Assembly: GCA_030063045.1 (NCBI GenBank)
Contig: JAQSEB010000114.1
Coordinates: 1,116,001 to 1,180,000 of the forward strand
Reading direction: 5' to 3'
DNA length: 64,000 nt
From: Pratylenchus scribneri
Taxonomy: Eukaryota > Nematoda > Chromadorea > Rhabditida > Pratylenchidae
Shown in pieces: positions 27,301 through 32,484 of the stretch. The notes beneath the pieces were generated by a model. The model was not told the origin of the DNA. It saw only the letters and a program-made list of their open reading frames with translations, and ran no database searches. Numbering within the stretch: the stretch's first letter is position 1; each line of letters begins with the position of its first letter. A program made the translations under genes and the position numbers.

Positions 27301-28683
27301 ATTTGGTGCAAAAACACGATTACAATTTGGTGCAAAAACACGATTACAATTTGGTGCAAAACACAATTAAATTTTTTGCAAAACACAATTACAATTTGGG
27401 GCAAAACACAATTACAATTTGGGGCAAAAACACATTTACAATTTGGTGCAAAAACACGATTACAATTTGGTGCAAAACACAATTAAATTTTTTGCAAAAC
27501 ACAATTACAATTTGGGGCAAAACACAATTACAATTTGGGGCAAAAACACATTTACAATTTGGTGCAAAAACACGATTACAATTTGGTGCAAAACACAATT
27601 AAATTTTTTGCAAAACACAATTACAATTTGGGGCAAAACACAATTACAATTTGGGGCAAAAACACATTTACAATTTGGTGCAAAAACACAATTACAATTT
27701 GGGGCAAAAACACATTTACAATTTGGTGCAAAAACACGATTACAATTTGGTGCAAAAACACGATTACAATTTGGTGCAAAACACAATTAAATTTTTTGCA
27801 AAACACAATTACAATTTGGGGCAAAACACAATTACAATTTGGGGCAAAAACACATTTACAATTTGGTGCAAAAACACGATTACAATTTGGTGCAAAACAC
27901 AATTAAATTTTTTGCAAAACACAATTACAATTTGGGGCAAAACACAATTACAATTTGGGGCAAAAACACATTTACAATTTGGTGCAAAAACACAATTACA
28001 ATTTGGGGCAAAAACACATTTACAATTTGGTGCAAAAACACGATTAAAATTTGGTGCAAAACACAATTACAATTTGGGGCAAAAACATATTTACAATTTG
28101 GTGCAAAAACACAATTACAATTTGGGGCAAAACACAATTACAACGGGGCAAAACACAATTACAATTTGGGGCAAAAACACATTTACAATTTGGTGCAAAA
28201 ACACGATTACAATTTGGTGCAAAACACAATTAAATTTTTTGCAAAACACAATTACAATTTGGGGCAAAACACAATTACAATTTGGGGCAAAAACACATTT
28301 ACAATTTGGTGCAAAAACACGATTAAAATTTGGTGCAAAACACAATTACAATTTGGGGCAAAAACACATTTACAATTTGGTGCAAAAACACAATTACAAT
28401 TTGGTGCAAAAACACATTTACAATTTGGTGCAAAAACACAATTACAATTTGGTGCAAAAACACAATTACAATTTGGTGCAAAAAAAACACAAATATTTGT
28501 AATTGTATTCAAATCCACTAATTTTAGATTGGTGAACGTGTTGTGTATTTTTGCACGGAACCAGGCTATAAATTGGCTGCCGAGAATGTGTTGGAATGCA
28601 AGGCCGGTGGCCAATGGACGAGGCCAAAACCCAAATGTGTTAACACCCAAATTGGAGGGAATGGAAAGAAAAAGTGGCCATAA
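2..28683 (+). CDS. lev-9-like: LEV-9-like secreted WAP/sushi (CCP) protein, 22 exons, 5' end cut by window
   Basis: Large secreted protein built mainly of complement-control (sushi) modules. In C. elegans LEV-9 (WAP plus CCP domains) is part of the extracellular scaffold that clusters levamisole-sensitive acetylcholine receptors at muscle synapses. Exons: 2-342, 1294-1511, 2230-2601, 3499-3773, 8740-9042, 10187-10307, 11460-11741, 12301-12408, 12463-12735, 13233-13480, 18209-18523, 18928-19033, 19508-19689, 20619-20909, 21546-21599, 21651-21744, 22355-22483, 22531-22579, 23896-24108, 24576-24743, 25628-25758, 28528-28683 (stop TAA 28681). Phases agree at all junctions except exon 16 to 17, where a small exon is probably missed. 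About 1475 residues are visible: signal peptide remnant, WAP-like domain, 13 CCPs, an Ig-like domain, then four CCPs. Each CCP shows four Cys and the G-x-W-x-P-x-C ending. C. elegans LEV-9 has far fewer CCPs, so orthology is less sure than family. Exons 14 and 19 use GC donors. Confidence 0.8.
655..1022. repeat. Palindromic (foldback) MITE-like element in intron 1
   Basis: The two ends are inverted copies: the left end around 655-695 (ggtgttactacaaag... gacaattgag) matches the reverse complement of 985-1022 (...ctcaattgtcatagcacc). The interior carries paired segments around aaaattggctag / ctacctaatttt. A related, more decayed copy lies at about 2945-3200, with the same gacaattgagaatgt and ccaatgtcgaag segments. 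Neither arm has a coding frame. The rest of intron 1 (343-1293) shows no gene. Confidence 0.6.
1550..2195 (+). repeat. Satellite-carrying element, copy 1 (about ten 45-bp units), intron 2
   Basis: Near-identical head-to-tail units of about 45 bp run from 1665 to 2075, with core ggtttggtcaacaattaaag and a palindromic part around aaaccaattttggttt. They are flanked by non-repeated ends that recur at other copies: a left end with ggtttatcctaaattc and ttgaatggtatataatttgt, and a right end with aaaactaagttagaattggt and a short tail ending ggtttataggtttagg. The same ends flank different unit numbers elsewhere in the window, so this is a dispersed element carrying its own minisatellite rather than a simple local expansion. 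Confidence 0.75.
2632..2939. mobile_element. MITE-A, full-length palindromic copy, intron 3
   Basis: About 300 bp with inverted arms of about 95 bp. The left arm starts attcttttggtcatatctca and the right arm ends gagccatggccaaaagaat. Interior landmarks are the paired segments around agtggctttt / aaaagccact and the two copies of the atgtcctcta-type motif. The full-length palindrome and lack of coding capacity fit a non-autonomous DNA transposon (MITE). It lies about 30 bp downstream of the exon 3 donor. The rest of intron 3 (2945-3498) holds a decayed copy of the foldback element of intron 1. Confidence 0.8.
5498..5992 (-). pseudogene. C-terminal segment of a MULE-type protein (transposase core missing)
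   Basis: A single exon open from a good acceptor (tttatag, exon base 5992) to a stop at 5498. It begins [19 protein letters not shown], matching the H-P-x-h-x-x-F-h-x-x-L-(R/K) segment that follows the transposase core in nematode MULE/FLYWCH proteins. An acidic, Asn/Ser-rich tail follows. No DDE or SWIM motif is visible between this exon and the FLYWCH exons, a gap of only about 540 bp. It is a remnant or a domesticated short form carried by the element. Expression cannot be judged from sequence. Confidence 0.5.
6531..7414 (-). pseudogene. FLYWCH zinc-finger protein of the MULE-like element (probably broken)
   Basis: The first exon starts at ATG 7414 and runs to 7213 (acidic/basic N-terminus, then [18 protein letters not shown]). 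A short intron with donor gtgatt and acceptor ending attcag leads to an exon from 7169 to about 6994 (FRFLLNRK...AYWRC...CGVSAIT...GKAHKH). Together they give the FLYWCH pattern F-x-L-x-W-C-x-C-x-H-x-H, a DNA-binding finger linked to MULE transposases in animals. A further exon from about 6746 carries the segment seen after FLYWCH in such proteins ([10 protein letters not shown]...[12 protein letters not shown]). A one-base shift at about 6590 then breaks the frame before an Arg-rich stretch. I therefore call it a probable pseudogene, though a cryptic splice could restore it. Confidence 0.55.
8430..8665 (-). repeat. Satellite-carrying element, decayed single-unit copy
   Basis: Inverted relative to copy 1. 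It has the end with aaatctcgtcaagtcgcatc, one degenerate 45-bp unit (aaaccaaaattggttt, then aattgttgacaaaac) and the other end (catgacaaattatata). It shows that the element exists with a single internal unit. It lies just upstream of exon 5 of the LEV-9-like gene. The rest of intron 4 (3774-4952 and 8074-8429) shows no gene, only AT-rich sequence and short decayed repeats. Confidence 0.55.
9080..10135 (-). repeat. Satellite-carrying element, copy with about 20 units, intron 5
   Basis: The longest array, inverted relative to copy 1. Units of 45 bp alternate with 41-bp variants that lack the taattg stretch (ttttgttgacc instead of tttaattgttgacc). The variants are interspersed rather than clustered, and a block containing a gattta variant unit repeats within the array. 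This suggests expansion by unequal exchange. Both unique ends are present (left with tcaaaaacacatcatttg, right with gaatgtaggataaaccctc). It fills almost all of the 1.1-kb intron between exons 5 and 6. Confidence 0.75.
10565..11015. repeat. Foldback element with about 150-bp inverted arms, intron 6
   Basis: The left arm (about 10570-10725: gatatccttttcgtcatatc, then cttgccatcttggtaagat ... gctcgccgagaggaatcg) is repeated inverted at about 10850-11010 (gattcctctcggcaagctgc ... ccaagatggcaagatatgac). The loop between arms is about 120 bp. No coding frame fits. The rest of intron 6 contains a GC-richer stretch at 11180-11260 (gggcgagagcctttaggccc) that is echoed at 23620-23700, and otherwise nothing I recognise. 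Confidence 0.65.
11460..11741 (+). other. Exon 7 of the LEV-9-like gene: end of CCP8, polybasic (furin-like) site, start of CCP9
   Basis: After the last Cys of CCP8 ([11 protein letters not shown]) the exon encodes a linker with [11 protein letters not shown] at 11576-11608. R-R-R-R-K-R is a strong match to the furin consensus R-x-(K/R)-R. It sits in a charged, probably unstructured linker before the next CCP cysteine (KKCELPD). Cleavage here would split the protein after eight CCPs. Proteolytic processing of C. elegans LEV-9 has been reported as needed for receptor clustering. Whether this site corresponds to it is inference. Confidence 0.65.
11795..12210 (+). repeat. Satellite-carrying element, copy with about four units, intron 7
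   Basis: Same orientation as copy 1. Left end ggtttatcctacattcacaa, then acccaaaattggatagagct, four 45-bp units at 11905-12095, right end aaaactaagttagaatttag and aaatgttgcgtcttaatgag. It occupies most of the intron between exons 7 and 8. Confidence 0.7.
12830..13126. mobile_element. MITE-A, decayed copy, intron 9
   Basis: A diverged left arm (ttcatcaaggcaataacc) is followed by the standard interior and a good right arm ending ttatggccaaaagaat. A second, half-length piece of the same MITE starts at 13497 (attcttttggccatatctca), 16 bp after the exon 10 donor, and runs to about 13625. Confidence 0.65.
14221..15056 (-). CDS. Unrecognised gene nested antisense in intron 10 (two exons, 5' end not found)
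   Basis: Two minus-strand exons, 15056-14740 and 14513-14221, have good splice sites (acceptor ttacacag, donor gtaaaa, acceptor ttcatag), matching phase and a stop TAA at 14221-14223. The visible product is about 202 residues, rich in Lys and Glu. It includes one hydrophobic stretch ([14 protein letters not shown]) and a basic C-terminus, and I recognise no domain. The first exon shown starts in phase 2, so an upstream exon with the initiator Met is missing; I saw no convincing one in 15057-16070. It lies wholly inside the 4.7-kb intron 10 of the LEV-9-like gene, on the opposite strand. Bases 13626-14220 show nothing clear, apart from a possible short exon near 14000-14050. Confidence 0.45.
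15141..15162. repeat. AT microsatellite
   Basis: About eleven AT dinucleotides. Downstream, 15230-15910 is repeat-like with no gene: a segment agtcgatttattatatatga with gaaatttcaatttcagac that recurs at about 44695-44735, and a degenerate series of ccaggttttt motifs at 15400-15810. Confidence 0.7.
16075..16902 (-). CDS. Small secreted protein, nested antisense in intron 10 of the LEV-9-like gene
   Basis: Two exons, 16902-16797 and 16313-16075, phase 1 at the junction (donor gtaaaa, acceptor tttttag), stop TAA 16075-16077; 114 residues. The N-terminus is a textbook signal peptide: basic start (MLSIKIKPF), a hydrophobic run of about 15 residues ([16 protein letters not shown]) and a small-residue cleavage site near C-N-A|M. 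The mature part of about 80 residues has no cysteine and is mostly charged helix ([16 protein letters not shown], then [17 protein letters not shown]). No family is recognised. A run aaaaaaatataaattcac about 60 bp upstream could serve as a TATA-like element. A secreted parasitism protein is possible but unproven. Confidence 0.6.
16903..18208. other. Intergenic/intronic stretch without a supported gene
   Basis: Open frames on both strands at 17006-17582 overlap each other and show no domain, signal or splice context. The stretch is GC-richer than its surroundings and contains related motifs (ctctcggcctgagaccgaga), so it is more likely an old repeat. A half copy of MITE-A lies at about 17725-17800. 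Bases 17840-18000 resemble 43850-43930 (ccctatggattat, gggcccttcactttcc), another dispersed repeat. Confidence 0.4.
18590..18860 (-). repeat. Satellite-carrying element, single-unit copy, intron 11
   Basis: Inverted copy with both unique ends (aaacctcgtcaagacgcatt; atttgggtatattggtttgtg-type right end near 18795-18830) but only about one 45-bp unit between them (18695-18745). Good conservation of the ends with a single unit shows that unit number varies independently of element age. It fills most of intron 11. Confidence 0.7.
19141..19444. mobile_element. MITE-A copy, intron 12
   Basis: Arms inverted as in the other copies (left cacatagctcagtgaggtaa, diverged; right attgagatatggccaaaaga). 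Interior with aaaagccact and atgtaataaacccg is intact. Confidence 0.75.
19735..20600 (+). repeat. Satellite-carrying element, copy with about 14 units, intron 13
   Basis: Same orientation as copy 1. The 45-bp units at 19855-20490 fall into a larger pattern: a block of about five units (including an attaatggttttaaac variant and an aaaaaccaatttt variant) repeats, so the array expanded as a higher-order block. Both unique ends are present. The array stops about 130 bp before the exon 14 acceptor. Confidence 0.75.
20619..21744 (+). other. Exons 14-16 of the LEV-9-like gene: end of CCP13 and an Ig-like domain
   Basis: Exon 14 (20619-20909) first completes CCP13 ([14 protein letters not shown]). 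It then departs from the CCP pattern: SATVRLFC, then W twelve residues later. Exons 15 (21546-21599) and 16 (21651-21744) continue with [20 protein letters not shown] followed by LFHCVLPD. Cys-x12-Trp ... Leu-x-hydrophobic ... Asp-x-Gly-x-(F/Y)-x-Cys is the signature of an immunoglobulin fold. Phases agree (all 0) only if exon 14 ends at a GC donor (CAG|GCGAGT). A different frame of exon 15 looks CCP-like but has a stop. Confidence 0.55.
21066..21363. mobile_element. MITE-A copy, intron 14
   Basis: Left arm ttggccatatctcaacaagg and a right arm with tggttgcatccttgttgaga are inverted. It lies 157 bp after exon 14. Confidence 0.75.
21873..22180. mobile_element. MITE-A copy, intron 16
   Basis: Left arm attcttttgattatagctaa is diverged; the right arm ends gagctatggccaaaagaatg. 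It lies between exons 16 and 17. The exon missing from the gene model, if real, must be in 21745-21872 or 22181-22354. Confidence 0.75.
22595..22932. repeat. Foldback element directly after exon 18
   Basis: The left arm (cgacacttgcggacaaaacg ... ggtctggagccgaagatggt ... ttaggcataaaattagctat) is repeated inverted at about 22800-22932 (atagctaattttatgcctaa-type segment ... ccattttgtccgcaagtgtc). Two short inner arms pair around ttggccataac. The element begins only 16 bp after the exon 18 donor. The rest of intron 18 to 23895 is AT-rich with a run ggggggcgggg-type tract near 23620 and no gene. Confidence 0.65.
24142..24440. mobile_element. MITE-A copy, intron 19
   Basis: Left arm attcttttggccatagctca; right arm with tcctt gatgagctatgagcc is more diverged. 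It begins about 30 bp after the GC donor of exon 19. Confidence 0.7.
24841..25157. mobile_element. MITE-B, palindromic element, intron 20
   Basis: Inverted arms: left gatcaaggactaaaccaatt ... attaaagagcagacttatgg; right tgatagccaaaaatctgctc ... attccatccttgatgagtta. The centre holds the paired ttgattaagttatgcccaaa and ttacgtataactccatt-type segments. A half copy of the same arm lies at about 25245-25335, and another full copy at 46226-46532. No coding capacity. Confidence 0.7.
25423..25541 (+). rRNA. rrn-4-like (5S): 5S ribosomal RNA gene
   Basis: A 119-base sequence starts GCTTACGACCATACCGCG and ends GGTGTCGTAAGCT. It matches nematode 5S rRNA closely over the conserved core (ttgaatgcacgccatcccgt, ccgatctggcaagttaagca, cttagtacttgg, ggagac). 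Helix I pairs perfectly (GCTTACGAC with GTCGTAAGC), so the copy looks functional. The internal control region for TFIIIA and RNA polymerase III lies within the gene. It is a single copy in intron 20 of the LEV-9-like gene, in the same orientation and 86 bp before exon 21. No trans-spliced leader gene is seen next to it, unlike the C. elegans 5S/SL1 repeat. Confidence 0.93.
25541..25546 (+). terminator. RNA polymerase III terminator of the 5S gene
   Basis: A run of six T residues directly follows the 3' end of the 5S RNA (gtaagcttttttcacc), as expected for polymerase III termination. Confidence 0.8.
25791..26570. repeat. Repeat element with accgaaaccg tracts and short inverted ends
   Basis: Ends are tagggttgga (left) and tccaaccctaa (right), inverted. 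Next to each end lie clusters of accgaaaccg (25815-25925 and 26485-26555). Between them a degenerate tandem series of about 45 bp has the pattern gggcatttttgactaaaatttttcc. No coding frame is supported. It sits 30 bp after the exon 21 donor and abuts the 24-bp satellite. Confidence 0.6.
26571..28492. repeat. 24-bp satellite array (about 80 units) in the last intron of the LEV-9-like gene
   Basis: Head-to-tail units of 23-24 bp alternate between two types, acaatttggggcaaaaacac and acaatttggtgcaaaaacac, with attac or tttac spacers. Some units contain aaattttttgc. That marker recurs at 27370, 27486, 27602, 27790 and 27906, with spacings of 116, 116, 188 and 116 bp, so a higher-order block of about 116 bp has amplified. 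Because 24 is a multiple of 3, all frames stay open for long stretches on both strands; these frames are not genes. The array ends 35 bp before the exon 22 acceptor. Confidence 0.9.
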
Positions 28684-28833
28684 TAAAAATTGACTGATTA
28701 AATATTTTCATTGTACTTTATTTTTCATTTTTTTTATTTGTTAAATGTGGAATCATCAAAATGCATTAAATTTTATTTTTGTGCAATTTCTTCGAGCATT
28801 ATTCATCAATTTTTCCATTTTCAATATTTGCCA

Positions 28834-30090
28834 TCATCCATTTTTCGGCTTCTTTTGCCCTTTTTGTTGTTGTTCTTCTCCTACAAAAATTAATTATGTG
28901 AATAAATTACTATAAATTTCTTTCGTTTTCCCCTATTTTAATGTATTCCAAAATCCCAGAAACGAACTTCTGAAACGGATTCGCCTATTCTGGAACCACA
29001 CTTTGACTTGCACCTGTTTAAAATGGGAATAGGGATTCTCGGATAATTTTCAATTTATATGGATGGATTAGAATCAATTTTTAATTAAACGATTAATTTA
29101 GCTTTGGCCATAACTCGACAGGGCAATGACCAATTTGTGAGGAAGGTGATTTACTATTTTTAAAAGCTCAAAATGGCCTCTACAATTTGGCCCTTATGAA
29201 AATTATAAAATTAAAAGCTTTAAAAAAGTTACATATCATTGGATGTAACAAACCCGAATTATTGGAGGAAAAGCCGTTTATTTTACAAAATGATTTAAAT
29301 TTCAAACAATTTGTATAGCCACTTTTTAGAGGACATTTAGGGCTTTCAAATGGCATATCGCCTTCTCAAATTGGCTGCTTCCTTGTTGAGATATGGCCAA
29401 AAGACACACTAATCCTTGCATTTTAATAAATTCCTCTGACTCTGATTGACCTGATTTAATTCCAATGCATCGGCAAATTTCTGCCTTTCTTCGCCCACCA
29501 AATATTGTTGCACCCCAAATTGTGCTTCCATCATTGCCAATTGCCATGGGGTAAATGCCGTTCGAATTCGACGTCTCTTTGGCTGGGGAAACAAAATAGA
29601 ACATTTCAATACCATTTTTTAAGTCTGTGCCCATTCTTTTGGCCATATCTCAAAAGGAAGTAACCAATTTGGGAAGGCGATATGCCATTTTAAAGCCCTA
29701 AATGTCCTCTAAAAAGTGGCTTTTCTAATTCTTTAAAAATTTAAAACAATTTGGTAAAATAAGCGGCTTTTTCTCAAATTATTAGAGTTATTACACTCAA
29801 AGACATCCAAATTTTTTTTGGAAAATTTAATTTATATAATTTAAATAAGCCAAATTGTAAAGGATAATTTGGGTTTTCAAATGGCATATTGTATTCTAAA
29901 AGTGGCTAATGCCTCATTGAGCTATGACACCAAAAGAATGGCCCAGACACTAAAATGGCCAATATTGAAAAATGTTCCCTACCGCCGGATTCGAAAGTTG
30001 ATTATTTCCTTCAGGCAATGTTGAATTTTGTTGATGGCATTCATTATTATTTTTGCTTTCCACAATTTCATTTGTTGGAATTTTGCTCAT
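28834..30090 (-). CDS. Divergent ANTP-class homeobox protein (EMX/VAX/NOT-like), four exons
   Basis: Exons 30090-29983, 29582-29451, 29013-28968 and 28880-28834 (stop TGA 28836-28834) join in matching phases to give 110 residues. The homeodomain spans exons 2-3: RRRIRTAFTPWQLAMMEAQF at its start, YLVGEERQKFADALELNQ in helix 2, then VQVKVWFQNRRIRFR in helix 3, with Gln at position 50. The V-G-x-E-R segment before helix 2 and the splice between positions 44/45 recall EMX, VAX and NOT proteins. The acceptor of exon 2 is excellent (ttttgtttccccag). ATG 30090 is the first Met after an in-frame stop. The protein is very short for a homeobox factor, with a 36-residue N-terminus and a basic 15-residue tail. 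If exon 3 is not spliced at 28968, an alternative stop at 28933 gives a similar length. Confidence 0.75.
29100..29404. mobile_element. MITE-A copy in intron 2 of the homeobox gene
   Basis: Left arm gctttggccataactcgaca, right arm ttgttgagatatggccaaaa, full interior. It lies 87 bp after one exon and 46 bp before the other on the minus-strand gene. Confidence 0.8.
29633..29940. mobile_element. MITE-A copy in intron 1 of the homeobox gene
   Basis: Left arm attcttttggccatatctca, right arm ending caccaaaagaatg. It makes up most of the 400-bp intron between exon 1 and the homeodomain exon. Confidence 0.8.
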
Positions 30091-30544
30091 TGCGATGGTC
30101 CTTCTCCTCAATTAAATCCGAAATGAAAGGGGGACATCTCCCAAAAATGGGAGAAAATTTTTTTGTGGAAGGCCATTTTTGCCTCTATCAAAAGCAATTT
30201 GTAATAAATCATCATCCATTTATTACTATATTCAACACATTTTTTTATTCGACCAGAATTGCCTATTTGCCGCCATTAATTGAGGACGGCGATGAGGGCA
30301 AAATGATGATTATTGGTGGAAATTGGATGTGGAAAACCACACAATTATTTTTCTCACAAACATTCTCCTCCTCATTTATGTTCGCGCCGAAAAAAAAATA
30401 AAAAAGATGAGGGAAACTGCCACCAATTTTAGCGCAAAACAACCAATTTTCGAAGAGTTCCATTTTAAATAAAAAATATATTTTTTAAAGGTTAGGCCTC
30501 AAAAAGGGATCGGCTATATGGGCTGTATTCCGCAGTCTGGTGTT

Positions 30545-31395
30545 AAATATTTGAGATAATATTAATTTGGCAAAAATCTTTCGTGCCGAAAATTATTATA
30601 TTTTTGAGGCCATATAACTTTGCCCTAACTGGGAGTTTAGGGCTAGGGTTAGGTTCAGGGCCGACATGGGATTAGGGGCTAAGGGCTTGGGATTAGGGAA
30701 TCTTAAAGAAGTCTGATTTGGCCAAGTTATATGGCCTCAAAAATATAATTATTTTTCGACACGAAAACATTTTCGCCAAATTCAGTGTTTTTTTCGCCAA
30801 ATTAAATGGGAGTCATTTATTTTGGCAAAAAAAATGCTGAAATTGGCAAAAAAAATAATTATTTTGGCAAACCTTATATCCTCCCAAATCCACCTATATC
30901 CGGCTATCCCATGCACTCTCAGGCATTTCCCCGACCTTCCAAAGGCCGTCCGGACTATTCCCCATCCATTTCGGGGCTTAATCCCCTTAATCCACCTTAA
31001 TCCTCTTAAATCTTCCTTAATCCCCCTATATCCGGCTATATCCCGCGCACGTTCAGAGCCTTCGGCCGTCTTATCCGACCTTCCAAAGGCCGTCCGGGCC
31101 ATTTCCCATCAATTTTGGGGCTTAATCCGGCTTAATCCCCCCCAAATCCACCTATATCCGGTATATCCCGCGCACCCTCAAAAATATTTAATATTCCATC
31201 AATTTTTAATTTATTAAACCAATTTTTGTTCATTTCAAACCGGTTTGCATTGATTATAATGAGCGAATATATTTTTTATTGTTTTTGCCAAAATAAATAT
31301 ATATTTACTTTTTGCCAAAATAATTATTTTTTTTGCCAATTTCAGCATTTTTTTTGCCAAAATAATATTATCTCAAATTAAATGACTTCGTTAAA
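30545..31395. repeat. Two adjacent inverted-repeat elements, gene-free region
   Basis: The first has arms at 30555-30620 and 30718-30780 (ttttgaggccatataacttt and its inverse). The second runs from about 30800 to 31395 and has about 55-bp ends made of gccaaaataattatt and ttgccaatttcagcatt in inverted orientation. Inside the second, a GC-richer unit of about 130 bp repeats directly at 30890-31180 (cctatatccggctat ... gaccttccaaaggccgtccg). No coding frame is supported. The remaining stretch 31396-32484 is AT-rich and shows no gene; 31740-31980 contains a segment resembling 23010-23240 (ataattccccatggggtatt). Confidence 0.55.
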
Positions 31396-32484
31396 TATTT
31401 TCGGTGTCCCATTTCCCATTAAATATCATTTGGCCTTTAAATTTAAAATAAGTATAAATTTATAGCTCTCATCAGTATATTTTTGTTGAGAAAATCAATG
31501 AAAATTATAAAAAATGGGATTGAAAGATAAAATGGAAATGAAAGGAGGGATATGCGAATGAGTCTCTGTGCGCGTTTTGAACATTGTTTTCATGAAAGTA
31601 TTGATGAAAGATTTGTGAAATAAAAATAAAATAATTTTGTAAAATTTTCGGCAGGAAATTTGTGTTGAAAAAGAATGATTTCGGAAGTGTTAATGGTCTA
31701 AAATTTGGGTAATATTTAGCCAGAAAGAAAGAAAAGGAGTCAATTTACAGTTTATATACTCTTTTAATTTCCCAGTCTCGATTTTGAGGAAACACATAGT
31801 TCCTATCAAATTGAATTTTGAAAATAATTTTATATTTGCATAGTTCCCTAAAAGCTATACAAAATTGACTAATATAATTTGTTCAAAAATGTCCTAAAAT
31901 TAAGGAATTAGACCCTAAATTTTCTCATTTTTTAAGGGGTTGAAAAATAATTCCCCATGGGGTATTAATAGAGTATATAGGGTATCTTGGGCTGGGAATT
32001 GTGCCTCTATTGGCCACAATAAAAATTTTTTGAATGGAATTGGAACAAAATTTGCATACAATGTAAACATAAAAAATGTAAAAAAATGGACAAAAATGTA
32101 AATAAAAATGAATAATTTTTGAGTCTGGAGGGCAAAGGTATGTGAAAATTCTGAATAAATTTGAAATAATTAAATTTAATAAATTTTATCGACAAAACAA
32201 ACAAAAAAAAATGAATTTCCTGACTGCGAAAGAACGATGTCATTTTAAGTAGAGATTTAAATTGTTGGGTTGATAATTGTCTCTAAATAATCGATAATGT
32301 CTAAATGGTTGATACAATGCGAACAAAACAAACAATAAAATTAAATTGGCAAAAAATTAAATTTAAATGGGACAAAATAGGATTGAGAAATAAATATAAG
32401 AGGGAAAACAGAAAAAAGGTCTAAAATGTGAGTCGCAAAATAAAATAAAATATGGCCAAAAATATCCTTTCATCTCAGTTCAAT

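Noticed and set aside
26571..28693. Long open frames of 170-284 residues on both strands with NYNLGQKH- and [12 protein letters not shown] repeats
   Set aside because: They are by-products of the 24-bp satellite, whose length is a multiple of three. All frames stay open equally, with no start context or unique sequence.
29955..30401. 148-residue plus-strand frame
   Set aside because: Overlaps the first homeobox exon on the opposite strand and has no recognisable domain. The homeobox model is supported by phase and motif.
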